In this document: one piece after another, positions 1 through 12,656 of the stretch
Numbering within the stretch: position 1 is the first letter of the stretch
Layout of the letters: each line of letters starts with the position of its first letter
NCBI RefSeq assembly: GCF_010093595.1
Contig: NW_022985448.1
Span: forward strand, 65,077-129,076
Length of the DNA stretch: 64,000 nucleotides
Origin: Mytilinidion resinicola
Lineage: Eukaryota > Ascomycota > Dothideomycetes > Mytilinidiales > Mytilinidiaceae
Reading direction: 5' to 3'
Notes under the pieces: generated by a model
Databases searched by the model: none
Told to the model about the DNA's origin: nothing
The model's input: only the letters and a program-made list of their open reading frames with translations
Program-made: the position numbers and the translations under genes

Positions 1-483
1 TCAGAACACGGTGAAAGGTCCGCGAGTAGGTGCGTAGGCTACATAGCAATACGCATCGGCCGAATAGCAAAAAGGGGTCGGCCACCTAGCACCGGCCGTA
101 AAAAATGTAGCCGAGATACGGGAAACGCCAGCAGGGGTTAGAAAGGCCCGAGTAGAGTGCGGATGTGGACTTTTGGATTGTAGATGAGACTTGAGGGAAC
201 TGGGACCCAATTTCGGAAAGACGGAAGCTATGCCGAAGAATTACCTGCTTGAGATGACGATTAGTCGACATACATGCAGGGTCGCCTCTAGGACTTGCTT
301 GAGCTGAGTAATCCCGAGCTCGCTTCGTCGCTTGTTGCGACGAGAAATAGATAGTTGGGGATGACGAGCCTACAACGTAATCTACTGCCCGCAGAGCATG
401 GCGCTTGAAGTTATGAACGGAGGGATCTAGAGTTGTAGAGCCGGGATGCAGTCAGGACGGTAGTGGCTGTTGATAGTGCCATT

Positions 484-547
484 TGCCGCTTTCGGCAAGT
501 TCCGCTTTCGGCAAGTTCCGCTTTCGGCAAGGTGCCGCTTTCGGCAG
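484..547. repeat. Four-copy 16-bp direct repeat with an internal palindrome
   Basis: Four successive copies of a unit containing CCGCTTTCGGCA. Three start at 486, 502 and 518 with a 16-17 bp period; the fourth starts at 535. Each unit can fold as CCG-CTTT-CGG, and the last copy extends to a perfect TGCCG/CGGCA stem. Seen directly; no function assigned. Confidence 0.9.
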
Positions 548-559
548 ACTAGTCTAGTT

Positions 560-1480
560 GAAGAGCTAATGTGCTTAGGTACCGTCGGCGGGCTCGGGAC
601 AGCGCAGTAGGTTCACTGGAGTCGGCAGGCTCGGGGAGGATGGGGTAGGTGATTCTGGGAACCAGCGGGGGCTGGAGCTTTGATACACAAGGTTGCGGCT
701 GGGGATGGGTATAGTGGCGATTGGTGAGTTGGTGGAGTATGGGGTGAGTCGCGGATACCTCGTATCTGGAATTGGTACGTTCGGAGATTCGCCTGATACA
801 CACGATTGAAATCTTTGTGTTCGGGTTAATGGATGATAAGCTACGAAGCCGAATGGATGGGAAGTATGTAGGGCCATGTGGGTACATAGGGCCAAATACG
901 TAGGTGGCACCTCCCGTCTGGATCTAAGCACGTCCGAGATCTCGGGGGGTCGGTGGGTCGATACACAAGATCAGAATTCAAGATACTGATGTTTGGAAGT
1001 ACCTCGGAAAGAGATGCAACATAGATCCGGGGATTCGTGGGAGGCATGTCGGTGGTACTTCGCTTCTAGGCTTTAGCACATACGTGAAACAGTAGTTCGA
1101 TAAAAAGGAAAGAAATCCCGAGGTCTAGATAATGATGGATAGGACTGAAAAAATGGCTGGGTATTTTTCCAAGCACTGGGTACGTACTTGGTACCTCATC
1201 TCTAGAATTCAATACATTGGGCATATAGAGGCTCGGATGATAGGATCGACACTCGAGATAACGATGTCATTGATAGCGCTTTATGGAAGATAGATGTTCT
1301 CAAGAGATAACAGGCCGTCGGAGATGGGACATCTTCAGGATTCTCATGTCTAGCATGCCGATACCTCGGCGGGTCGGCTGCTTCATCCACAAGATCGAGA
1401 TCGAAGATGGCGATTGGAGTGTCCTCGGAGCACGTAGGAGAGATGGTAGAGAGAACCTGAATTTTGCGTGAGGTACGTAA
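560..1480. repeat. Degenerate tandem repeat region
   Basis: Similar blocks recur: a 'cggcgggctcggg / gtcggtgggtcg / ggcgggtcggctg' element followed at a short distance by 'atacacaag' or 'atccacaagatcgag' and then a 'cctcgga' element. Copies are strongly diverged, so unit borders are uncertain. No coding potential is evident. Confidence 0.5.
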
Positions 1481-4400
1481 GCTGCATCTCACCTCACCTC
1501 TAGATTTTAGAACATCCTGTGATCCGGAAGGCGGGGATTCGATATCCGGGATCAAAGTTCGAGGCTGTGGAGTGATGGGGTGCAATGAAGATTTACAACT
1601 CCATCCGAGAAATCGCCTACCACTGAGAATTGGTGAGAGATTGATAGGCAAACCCAGGGTCGACCAAGCCAGAACACGGATAGTGACTCGCCTCTCCAGA
1701 CTCTATAGGATACCACCACTTCTCGCTGGCCGATTCTCACTCGGGGTCGAAGACGGTAGTTGTGCTAAGTCATGGAATGTCATGGGGCGTAAGCGAGTTG
1801 CTATCCTCGTCGGGGTTCCAACCTGTGTATCAGTCTCGTCGCTACCACACTGTTATCGCTGAGATTGGACAGAGTGGATGTATTTGGAGACTAACTAAGC
1901 ATGGATATGATTAGGTAATTGGGTGAATAGTGCGTGGTATGTAGGTAGGCAATCAACTGCACATGGGTATTCGGGAAAGTCACCACCTAACGTCAGGATC
2001 GGCGAGTAGCGCCATGCTAGGTGCATCTCATGGTTCGATGATAGGTACCAGAACCGATCGCGATAGTTGATGATCGGCCGCTATTGGTTGAGAGCGCTGA
2101 TCTTGGTGTTTCGTGAAAGATTAACCGAAAACAAACCCCGCTCATTTGCTTGGGACAGGGAACTACACCGAGACTCGCCGTTAGTTGCACATCTTCGAAG
2201 CGCTCTTTCCCTCCCGTACATAAGGAATTTAGAGAAGACCCCGTCCTGTCGTATAGGCGAGGTTGATGTAGATATCTCGCTTTTGTATCGTATGCGTAGC
2301 ATGAAATCTGATTATGGACCTCTCATAGATGCATCGCCAAGGCTGATTCCGGAGGGAGGTTGATATATGCCTCCTGGCAGCCCCATAGCACTACGACGCC
2401 ACTCCACTTTTCATGTACAAGCGTCGGCGAGCATCCAGGTGTATTTAAGTGCTAAGGCTAGCCCCGACTCCCCAAAGCTGCGCTTTGCGGAGTGATACGC
2501 AGCTACTATGCGCTACTCGTTTGGCCTTCAGCGTCTTGGGTTCATCACAGGTGCCCAGTCCTCGGGGCGACGCAAGATGACAGAAGTGATTCAGCGCCTA
2601 GGCATGTAAGAAGTGCGTGTTCGGCCGACGAGGTTCAGGCAACACGTGGAGCCGCATAGCCGGTTGGGCGATTGAGTGCGTAAGGTTTCCCATGCAGCCA
2701 TGGTGCGGCGAGATGATGAAGCGCGCCGAGACAAGCCCCGAGCCGTAGCCGTGGTCGTGGCCGTGATGGTTCCGTGGCCGTGTGTCGTGGTCGTGATGTT
2801 TCTTGGTGCTGGAAGAGGCAGCTCGTTGCAGTGGCAGAGCAGACGTGCGGCGGGAAATTGAGGCTGGCTGTGGTTTTGTTTGACGACATCAATTAGTTGC
2901 GGTTAGGTACGAGGCTGAGTTGGACAGGAGAGCGTGCGTGTGAGGGTGGACCTGGCGAAGGGCCCTTGGGCCATGACTCTCGCAGGGTCCGAGTGTCCTT
3001 CTGGAAGCTGTGGATTGGGCCGCGGAATGCAGGATCCAGACACGGTTGGAACACGAATCGGCCCACGGCCCAATTAGAGGCCACTACGCCTGCCGCGGCA
3101 TGGTGGGGCTGTCCAAAGGATTACACAGCCGTTGCGAAGGTGCGTGCTGAGGTGGCACGCCGGAGCCGCGTTAGGCTAGTGCAGAGCCGTGGACGAGTGT
3201 TGAGGAGCGCGAAGCTGGGGGGGATGCGGGACCGGAGGAGGAGGGTGTCACTGGGTGTGAGTGCTGGAAGAGGAATAGACCCGCTAGATATCCCATGGTC
3301 AGACGGGCGGAATACTCCAGACCCGTGTGACCTGTGTGGCTGAAGAGTCCACCAGCACGTGAGGTCGGCGGCTCAATTGCTGGAGCCTGAGGCCCAAAAA
3401 GGCAGAAAAGCGGTTGTCAGGCTGGCATCAACCAAGCATGAAAACAACGGTCGCAGTCGCTGTGGAATCTTGGAAAGCCACGGCTGGGCGCGTTTCTTTT
3501 GCGGGGCGGCGTCGAAAGCGGTATGCCGAGACGTGAGACATGTTTGATGCAACTTCTGGCGGCTGTTTCGAGCTGTGCTTCGTGCAAGCGCATCGTTCGC
3601 GCAACGTCTACGTGTGCATGCGACTAGATGCCGTTGCATGCAGAGCAGGAGCTACGTGCAGAAGTCTGTCCGCCCCTGATCCATGGGCATGAACCATAGA
3701 TTTGAGCCCTGGACGTGAACCACGGCGGGGGGATGCCTGTAGCGCCTGTTTCCCAGCATCGCAGCAGTGCTCTCCGAGGTCAAATTCTGGCTGTCGTGAG
3801 TGGCCGGATGCTGGCTGCCTGCCGCACTACTAAGCACAATGAGGGCGGACAAGTGTGGTGGTGATATACACGGGGTGGGATGAGATTAAAAGCGACCTTG
3901 GAACGATGGCCGCGCCAAGCAGGGGATAGCGCGGCCCTCTCTCCAGCATTCCCAGGCGGCCCTGGCCAGCCGTGGCAGAGATGGCTTCGTGAGACCGACT
4001 GCCCACCCCGGGCCGTCAACGCTGCGTGGTGGTGCTGGCGCTGGCGGCCTCTGGTGGAGGGTGCGGCAGGGGGCGTAAGGAGCGGCGTCTGGACGAGAAA
4101 GACGCCCCGGAGGCCACGCGATGGGCCGTTGCGGTGTGGCGGCACCATTTCGCGTGGCAAGAGACCGCCGTGAGCTAGGGCAAGACTCGGGGAGCAAGTC
4201 GATGTGTGAATTGTGCCAGACGTCCAATCGCTCCGTAGATACATGGTGCTACTGCAGGCGCCGCAATACATAGACGTGAGGCAGCCCGCAGCGTTGACAG
4301 CATATCCCACCTACCCAGTTCGCAACCGACCGCTGGAACCGCAACCGCATTGCCGCCCTCGACATTCACCCACCGCAGTGACACAGGACCCGCCCAGGTA

Positions 4401-5041
4401 CGCCGCCGTGCGCCCACGCATCGAGAACGAGTGCCAGTCGCAATCCAAGCCCAATTCGCAGCGAATCAGCGCACCCGCGCCGCTCCAGCCCCCGGCCCGC
4501 ATCTGCTTCTTCCAGTCCGCCGGGCCTTCGTTCGTCACCGCATCCATCCCTCGACCCTCGAGACACCACCACAACTCGCCCTCTGCTCCACGCGCCCGCC
4601 CGACCCGCCGACGCACCTGTCGTTTGAGCCAGCTACGCACTGCTTTCACAGTGCCATCGCGCGCCGCTGTCCGCTGTCGCTAGTCGCCTGCCGCCGACAC
4701 CGCCGGCTCAACTCGCCCAAGCCGTGAAGCTGGATTCACAGGAGACCTCGACGCCGCCACCCCTCTACTACTCGCCTGTCACCAGCGACCGAGGGCGCGA
4801 GTCCACTGCCGACACCACTCCCATCAGCACCCCCGTCGAGGCTGCCTGCTCCCCTCACTTTGGCCGCAAGCGAGGCGAGAAGGACCTCTACTTCTCGTGG
4901 CACGCCCGCCGCAAGCCTCACGAGCTCGGCTCTGGCCACAGGAGCGTCGAGCTCCACGACGCCGATCTTCTGTTCGACGACGCGGGCGACTGCAGCTTTC
5001 CTCTGTTCCCCGAGTCGCCCCCGCGGCACACGGTATTCGAC

Positions 5042-6923
5042 ATGGCCACAGCAGCCTCGCCCATCGACATCTCAACGCCACCACGCTTCAACTCGACCTC
5101 TCCCCGCAATCCCGCCAGCAATCTGACCTCTGCGTTGCAGGGTGCTTCGGCTCACGATTACCATGATGCAGTCCTGAACATCGGCGGAGCGACCCAGGAA
5201 TCCCGCGACGGCAGACTCAGCGTTGGCGGGCGCCATGATTCCATCAGCACCGGTCTTGGCGGATCCTACTATGGCTCAGGCGCACGACCGATATCCATGA
5301 AAGACCGCCCACGCCGCGAGAGCAACACGGGCAGCTTCATGGGCGGTATGTCTTGGGGCGGCGTTTCCGTCGGCAGCTTCATCAGAGACGAGTAGGTACC
5401 CCTCATTCACCTGTCTCACCAACTCGGCGCCTGTCATGCTCCTCCGCCACTCCACCTGCTAATACACGCTGCTTCTATAGTATCTTCATGGGCGGAACCT
5501 CGCCTGCCTTCAACCAGTCGCCCTCGTACCACTCATCCTCATATCTGCCAAAAATGGAGGCCAATTTCATGAAGGACTTCTCTTGTTGCGGCCTCGTCCT
5601 TGACACGCTGCACGAGCTGCTCCAGCACTACGAGGAGAAGCACGCTAACCCCCCAAACATGCGAACCTCGCAATCTGTGCAGGAAGGACTGCCCGGCAGC
5701 AGTAATGCAAACGGCTCATCCGGAGCAGCTCCCGCAGTCCAGGCTCAACCAGACTCCGCCACACAAACACAACACGGCTTCCGGACACCGACGACAACGC
5801 CAGCGAACACCTTCAGGTCGCAGCGAATAGGCTCGGATGGATTCAATAGAACAAACTTGTCGACAGTGCAGGATATGGATTCCTTGGAGGACATGGAGAT
5901 GGACGATGCAGACCCTCTCCCGCAAATCGATGAGAACCCATTGATGGGCAATTATCAGCGACCTCACGACACCCCCGCGTCTAACGGACTACCACAACTA
6001 AACGTGAACGCCGCCAACACAGTGGCTCACTCAGGTTTACGTACATCGACTCCCACTACCCCGGCGGCTGGACATCAAGGGTTCGGGTTGCAACACAACC
6101 CCACTGTTTCATCCGTGAACACGCCGACCCTCGGGACCACGCAGCAACAAAATCGGTCATCACCTGACTCATCGCACCCTGGAACGCCTGCCGAGCTGCT
6201 GGACTTCGATTTTACCGGGTTACCCATGCAAATGGGCGCGGGCATGATGCAGGGGTCCGACAATTTTAACTTTGGATTCCAGAACGGCATATCCAACTTT
6301 GACGGGACCATTGACCAGCCGGCGAAGCGGCTTTACAGCAAGCAAGGTGGTCCCAACCAGCAACAGCTGCAGATGGCTTTCCAGAACTACCAGATGGGCA
6401 ATGACAACGGCGAGTTCGCCAAGTTACGCCAGCAGCAGATCACGTCTGGCAATCTGAACATGGCCCCAATGCAATTCCAGGAAGAGGTCAAGCCGTTCAG
6501 GTGTCCAGTCATTGGGTGCGAGAAGGCATACAAGAACCAGAATGGCCTCAAGTATCACAAAGTGGTAAGGATTCCCAATGGCGCAAGCATCGCAATCTTC
6601 ACAATCGACTTTATACTAACGCGTCCCAGCACGGCCACCAAAACCAACAGCTCAAGGAAAACGATGACGGCACCTTCTCCATTGTCGACCCCCTTACGTC
6701 GATCCCATACCCTGGCACCGTAGGAATGGAGAAAGAGAAACCATACAAGTGTGAACACTGCGGGAAGCGCTACAAGAACCTCAATGGTCTTAAGTATCAT
6801 CGCGGACACTCAAACCCGTGTAACCCAGACCTGAGGATGAACCAGCTAGCGGCCATGGGTTTGGGACCCAACAACCTGCAAGGCCCGAACGTGAATGTCG
6901 CAGGCGCGGGCTTCTTATCATGA
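5042..6923 (+). CDS. Sfp1-like split C2H2 zinc-finger transcription regulator
   Basis: Probable orthologue of yeast Sfp1, a nuclear C2H2 factor that in yeast couples nutrient/TOR signalling to ribosome-biogenesis and ribosomal-protein genes. Model: exons 5042-5391, 5481-6564 and 6630-6923 (575 aa). The introns are 89 and 65 nt; the second has a CTAAC branch site at 6616. The first junction recreates the conserved SFIRDDIFMGGTSPAF stretch. A Q/N/P/T-rich middle follows. The C-terminus has two widely spaced C2H2 fingers, FRCPVIGCEKAY and YKCEHCGKRYKNLNGLKYH, the split arrangement of this family. A first degenerate finger-like CCGLVLDTLHELLQHYEEKH lies about residue 150. The start is the first in-frame ATG; the frame stays open 5' to 4628 without another ATG, so the N-terminus is uncertain. 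The product call is strong. Confidence 0.88.
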
Positions 6924-9465
6924 GCTCACACTTCCCTTTCCCTGGTACATATACCCGCTTACACGGCCACTGACGAGAATATGGGTGGTGTTCTGATGAC
7001 TGATTGTTTTGGTATGGTTGATTATTGCTTCTTTCTTGTCGTTATTGTCATCACTCGACTCTTCTTTCCTTACTTCTCTTAATTCCCTCTCTACCATGGC
7101 GTTTAGAGGCTGCAGCCAGACAGGCTAGCCCGACAAAAAGTACTGCTTGAGCATGCGCGGATACGCCCCATCGCTTTCCTTCTTGGAAGTCTGCACGGCG
7201 TGTCTTGTTCTCGTTTCTTGTTTATAGAAGGTGTTGGTGGTTGGTTGGACTCTGTCACGAGATTCGGTATTTTTCTGTTAATAGAATCGAGATTACGGAA
7301 TGACCTCTGTCAACGTCTTCTTTTAATTCCCTAGACTGATTTTTTAACTCTTTTGGATACCAAGTCAAGGTCGGGGGATCTCCTCTCTTTGTTTGATATC
7401 CGCTTTTCTGCTTCTCCTGTGTTATTTTTTGCTATCACGTCCTCGATGGGTGTCTATAGAGTTTTGAAAAGTTATAAGGATTATACTCCCTACCCTTTCT
7501 TGCTATTGCCAAGGCTGTCAGCCTTCAACACGCCTCTTGCCAACTTGAACAAGACGTAAGTTTCTCTACTCGGATGGTCCGTAAACTCTCTGCATAGTCC
7601 CGGCGACAGTAGTCTACACCAATCAAATCTCAGTACTGCGATTCGCTGTGCGTATGCTCCCCGCAAACAAACCCCAGCTCTCCCCATTTCTCCTACACCA
7701 GAGGCCGGTACAATCTCGCTCCTCGCTCTGCAACACCACCTCCCCGGAGCTCGCTCCGCTCAATGCCCAGATCTCACTCCTACACCCCAGATCCCCGTTA
7801 CATCTGAAACACTCTGACCCTCAGCCGCAGCGTGCATTCTCAGATTCCTAGTCCGGGTTTACGGATCACCTTTACCCCCCTCCCCCTCCTCCTCGTCGGG
7901 CTCGCACATCTCTCGTTCCCCAAGCATCTTGGCCCCGGAGCACACTCGATCGCGCTTACCTCCCCTTCCAATCCCGACCCTCATGTGCCCCCGGAGTTGC
8001 GTAATCATCTACCCATCACTTCAACCTTCTCACCCCATCCACCCAATAACCCCCCTCAAAAAAACCCCCACCCGTACACCCGCCCACCTTCTCCACCCGA
8101 CCCGAAACCCAGCGGGCCGAGGCATCGTCGACGCACGCGCCCAATCCCCGCACTGCCTGAGCGGGCTACGTATAAGACGTGTCCCAGCCCTTCCTCGGAC
8201 GGGCCGGCGGGGTTGTGGGCACGCCCGACGGAGGAGAAGCCGTCCGGTGGAGATGGGGCTCGGCGGGTGGTGGTGGTGGTGGTGGCGGTTTCACAGTTGG
8301 CGCCGTGTGCGATCGCACTTCTAGCTTGAGATTTGGGGTTTGTTTAGGGGGGTGAGGAGGGGTTGGGGAAGGGACAGCGGAAGGGGAGGGGAGGGGAGGG
8401 GTGGCTAGGCTGACATAGGATGATGGTGTGGCAGGTAGGGGGTTGGCTTGGGCTGAGGTGGAGTGCTTGGAGTGGCTTTTGGGCGAGAGGGATAGGGGTT
8501 GGGGTAAGGGTGTGGGCTACGCGGTATAGTTTTGAGATTGCGTGGAGAGGAGGCGTCTGGGGTTCCATGGGAGCTGTCTAGGTGAGGGTGGGCGGAAAAG
8601 AGGCATGAGACTCATGAAAAGAAGGACTGGGGGGGTCTCCTTTTTTTTTCTACTTTTGGGTAAGGTATCGGAATTATGTACGAAGACATGTAGCAAAACT
8701 CGCTCTTGATTCCTTGTGGAAGTCTCCCGAATTGCCCTCTCGCGCGCGCGCCTCTCGGAATGCTGAGAACCTGGGAAACAAACGCGCGAAGACGAGGATT
8801 CCACCATCGTGACGAGTGGTTGTTGGATTGGAATGAGGGGTCCGGCATCTCGCCGCATCAATCCGCCTGCTCTGCTACTCCCTGCCCACTACTAAAAGAG
8901 GTCGCAATTCACTGCGCAGGATGCACACTCACGTGACGTGGCCTCAAAGCACGTGCAACCGCTTTGCCCCCCCATTCCACTGGGTATAAAATTATGTCTC
9001 TTCCCGTGTTTTTCTCTATTATTTAGGTGCGTTCGTTAGATTGGTCGAATCGCACCTTTGAGGAGGTGATGGAGTGGTAGCGGTGGAAGTCTGGAAGCAA
9101 AACCGCAGGTGGTGGTGGTTTTCGATGTGTTCAACAACCGGCCATGGGAGGGGCCATGGTGTGGTTCAAATGAGCGGTAGGAACAGCCCGTGGAGAAGCG
9201 GAGGCGGTGGGGTTGGCCGGTGTCTGGGGGGTCTGCTGATGATGACCATTAACACGCGCTGATAGAGTACAATGTCGAAAATGGGTAGGTGCTGAGCAAC
9301 AGTAATGTTAAGATGAGTAAAAACGATTAGTTACGGGGAATCGAGGTGGAGGGGATGGGTTGGAGCTGATGGGCATGGAGATTAATATCAGATGTGTGAT
9401 TAGGTGGGACACCTGAAATAGACTAAACGGCGTGGGCTGAGGAGAGACAACGAGGCGCCTCCGTG
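6924..9465. other. Intergenic region downstream of the Sfp1-like gene
   Basis: No supported gene. The early part is T-rich, as expected for a 3' UTR. Around 7650-8330 it is C-rich with overlapping open frames of low complexity. A G-run (four GGGG blocks) sits at 8382-8402 and a (TGG)n tract near 8270. Two CACGTG E-box-like sites near 8932 and 8950 precede a TATAAAA at about 8983, which could be a promoter, but no convincing reading frame follows it. Confidence 0.5.
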
Positions 9466-9880
9466 GACATTCTGACTACTTTTGTTGGAAGAAGTCACGG
9501 ATCTAACCGCGCAAGAAAATTCTTGCTAGGGGTGGAGGGCCCCTCCAAGAGGTACGCGCTGTACAGCTGATGTAGTCCCTTTGATTGGAAGAAGTCACGG
9601 ATCTAACTCTGTAAGAGGATTTTTTGGTAGGTTTTAAGGGTACACAGAGAGTACACGGAGGGATACGCGCTGTACAGCTGATGTAGTTTCTTTAATTGGA
9701 AGAAGTCACAGATCTAACCGCGTAAGACGCTTTTCGGTAAACACGGTGGGCACGTAAAGGGGTACTCTAGTTGCCCCTAGCGTAGTCCCTTTTGTTAAAA
9801 CAAGTCACGGATCCAACCGCGTGAGAGGATTCCTGGTAGGGGCGCACGGCACTTAAAAGCATATGCTACGTGCACCTAAC
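9466..9880. repeat. Four-unit degenerate tandem array, about 100-111 bp period
   Basis: A conserved block GGAAGAAGTCACGGATCTAA with variants begins at 9487, 9587, 9698 and 9797 (spacings 100, 111, 99). Units end in related 'gtacgcgctgtacagctgatgtagt' segments in the first two junctions. The variable part between blocks is diverged. It lies just 3' of the aminotransferase stop codon. Not recognised as a known element. Confidence 0.8.
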
Positions 9881-9939
9881 GTACTGCCATTTTCTTCACG
9901 TAACCAAGCCTTATTCAGGAGTTCACCCCCGCCCTCTTC

Positions 9940-11454
9940 TTAGACCCTCAAAGCATCTCTATACTCCTCCACAAACTCCCTCACCACCTCCACAAACCCC
10001 TCCACCTCCTCGCGCGTCGTACCGAGTATCAAACTTATCAACCCCCGCGTTGCAACCCAATACCCCTTCTCAATCGCCCAGAAGTAAAACAACCCCCTTA
10101 ACGCCTCCTCAAACCCCCCGTAGTCAACCTCAAGATCCTCTACACTGCGTATCTCCGCAGCGGGGTTAGGCACGAAATGGACCGTGTTAACGGCGCCGAG
10201 TCCGGTGACTTTCATCTTCGTTCCCGCGCCGACCTCGTTCAACCTCGCGCGTAGTTCGTCGCCAAGCGCGTTCAGCTCGAGACACGCGGAGGGCGTGTAG
10301 ATCTGGGGTAAAGCGACGAGCCCGCACGCCATAGCAAGCGAATTGTTGTTGAAGGTGCCGGAGTGCGGGACTGGCGACGTGCGGGGGTCGTAGACTGCCA
10401 TCAGATCGGCTCGGCCGCCGAAGGCGCCTATGCCGATGCCGCCGGCAATGTTTTTGCCGAGAGTAGTGAGGTCGGGGGATAGGGGCTGGTGGGTGATGGG
10501 GTGGAGGATGGTGGATTGGAGGCCGGAGGGGGCGAGGCGGAAGGTCATTACTTCGTCGAGGATGAAGATGATGGAGTTCTGGGGCGGGTGGTGTTAGCAT
10601 TGGGTCTTTACAAAGATATACAGTTGAGCCTTTCAAAGGATTGAGTGATGAATGTGGTTGAAATCGAGTCGACATACGAATCTACATTCGTCCTGTATAG
10701 CGTGCAAGAACTCCGCCGATCCGGGGATACCTCCCCCGGCGCCCATCATCCCCTCGACCAACACGGCTGCCAATTCCCCCTTGTGCTGTGTTATCAGCTC
10801 CCTCAGTCCAGCAACATCGTTGTATTTTCCAATTAACCACTCGTCCCGGTCTACATTGTTGACTGCTACACCTGCCGCAAACCCTAACACGCCACCGTGA
10901 TACGCGCCCTTGAAAACTAGCACTTTACGTCTCCTAGTGTGGATCTTTGCGATAATGAGGGCGTAGAGGTTCGCTTCGGTACCGGAGTTGCAGAAGCGGA
11001 GTTGCTCGATGCATTTTACGCGTTCCTTAATGACCGCGGCAAATTGGCTCTCTGTGGACGTCGTAGCACCAAGATTCAGTCCCACAGAGGAAATGGTCTT
11101 GACGAGTGTCATTTGGATCTTGAGCTGCGAGTGCCCGAAGAGGCCGGCGGTCATATCGCCCACAAGGTCGAGGTAATGATGGCCGTCAGCATCCAGTAGT
11201 GTGTTTCCAGTTCCGGAAGTGATGTAGAGAGGAAAGGGGGAAGCGTGGAGGACTGAACGAGTGTTGCCGCCCGGGAGGTGCGATGTTGCTTCTACGTGCA
11301 AGCGGGATGAAGTTGGGTTGGCGGTGGTGTAGCGCTGATGGGCGGTAGCGAGGGCTATGTTCAGGCGAGCATGGGTCTGGGCTTGTGGGAGCTTTGTAGA
11401 GAAGTAATTCAGTTGGGTTTTGGGCTTGGAGTCAAGGATTGTGCCGGGACTCAT
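9940..11454 (-). CDS. Class-III aminotransferase, glutamate-1-semialdehyde aminomutase type
   Basis: PLP-dependent fold-type I enzyme of the class-III / GSA-aminomutase-like family, which moves an amino group between an amine donor and an aldehyde or ketone; the substrate cannot be read from sequence. Two exons, 10678-11454 and 9940-10578, join over a 99-nt intron (GTATGT donor, GCTAAC branch) to give 471 aa. Visible features are LPGGNTRSVLHASPFPLYI and LDLVGDMTAGLFGHS near the N-terminus, the PLP-phosphate motif FCNSGTEAN, AYHGG, LDEVMTFR just after the splice with the cofactor-binding Asp, and the presumed Schiff-base Lys in TLGKNIAGG. The first ATG (11454) is chosen; an upstream open stretch has only a TTG. 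Family confidence is high, exact reaction unknown. Confidence 0.88.
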
Positions 11455-12656
11455 GATGGAGTTTGAGAACGATAATGAGATCTGAAGTTCCAATGTATCT
11501 CTTTCTTTAGATGGCAGAGAGCAGTGAAGCTATGAGATGGGAAATTTGGAACCAGGGAGTGGAAAAAACTGATGAGTGACGCAAAATATATATAGAGAAC
11601 TTTTCTCGGGTTTGGAATTGAAAATCTCGGGTTTGAGATAGCGGGGTGTTTTGCTCCAAAATGGTTTAGTCAAGTATCTAGGTAGGTCTGCTCAACGTTA
11701 TACAGCGATAATACCTGCTCACGATGAGGTTTCGGATTGCATGTGTGAAAGGTGGTCAGAGGATGGAGATGGGGTGCATGCTTACTCATTGAATTCCTCA
11801 CACAGTAACCGGATGTGGACCTATCTAGGCGAACCTAACTTCCCGGTGACCAAAGCATTAAAGTATTGAGAATCCTATGAAGTTTCCTCCATTTTTCACC
11901 TTGGTATAAGACAGGCATGGCATGTCTTACTAGTAGTTCCGCTGTCCACAAAATTACAACACCTTATACTTGTCACGTGACGCCGCAGCTCTTCTTCGCA
12001 ACGTCAATGCACAACGACCACTGAGGCAGCATGTCGCTGATCAAGTCTATGATCACGTAGCGACGTAAATGAGATACAAAAGCATACCTACCGAATGTAC
12101 CCACGGCCCAAGAAAGAGGAATATATGCGCTTGTGCGGCACAGCGCCATCCTTCTCGAAGCGCCCATCATCACCAAGAATCCCAACCACAGCGGCACAGT
12201 CTCCGCCATTAACAACCAACGAAATAAGCGCCCGTATGCATTTGAAATTGTCTAACTCTTTTCTACATCTTCACGATCGCAAATTGCTCCTACACGCATG
12301 AAACCAGTGACTCTAATGTTTCATGCCCGCCCTCGCCGCCATGGGATTAGCTCCTTCCAAACTGTGCCACACAGAGCACTGCCTCTGCTGCGGAATATGA
12401 AATTCTTGGTATACGTTGAATAGAAACTGCTGCATTTCCTTCTCTTCCCCTGGTCCTGGTTTGTTCTTCCTCGAAACCACTGCTTCAATTTCATGAGCGA
12501 CAGCGACTTGATACCCATTCTTTTCCTTATTCTTGCATTTATTTCGCCTTCCTTCTTCTTATTCTTTCCCTTGCTCGCACCAATTTTCGTTTATCTACTC
12601 CGCTTGCTTCACTTTCCTCACCAGTGAGCTCGTTTTTCCCTTTACTAGTCGTGGAC
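11455..12656. other. Intergenic region between divergent genes
   Basis: Shared 5' region of the aminotransferase (-) and the RTA1-like gene (+). A TATATATA-like run lies near 11588, upstream of the minus-strand gene, and a palindromic GTCACGTGAC at about 11973. The last 150 bp before 12657 are strongly pyrimidine-rich, typical of a fungal promoter or leader. No supported gene. Confidence 0.5.

Larger units (their letters stand above)
1..5041. other. Left intergenic region, no convincing gene
   Basis: About 5 kb in which the open frames are short, overlap on both strands and show no recognisable domain. It holds a four-copy short repeat near position 484, a degenerate array from about 560 to 1480 and GC-rich sequence from 2.6 to 4.7 kb. 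The stretch 4628-5041 is open in the same frame as the downstream zinc-finger gene but contains no ATG, so I treat it as its 5' leader, or possibly an upstream exon whose start I cannot find. Confidence 0.5.

Noticed and set aside
1202..1651. 149-codon open frame on the minus strand
   Set aside because: Lies in degenerate repeats, overlaps other frames, and shows no domain or sensible composition.
2465..2530. Possible structured RNA (hairpin around 'ccccaaagctgcgctttgcgg')
   Set aside because: No tRNA-type A and B boxes, no matching arms and no known RNA signature.
4213..4683. 156-codon plus-strand frame before the Sfp1-like gene
   Set aside because: Pro/Arg-rich with overlapping frames on both strands; explained by GC-rich leader composition.
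7832..8329. 165-codon Pro-rich plus-strand frame
   Set aside because: C-rich low-complexity DNA open in two frames at once, with no domain and no conserved start context.
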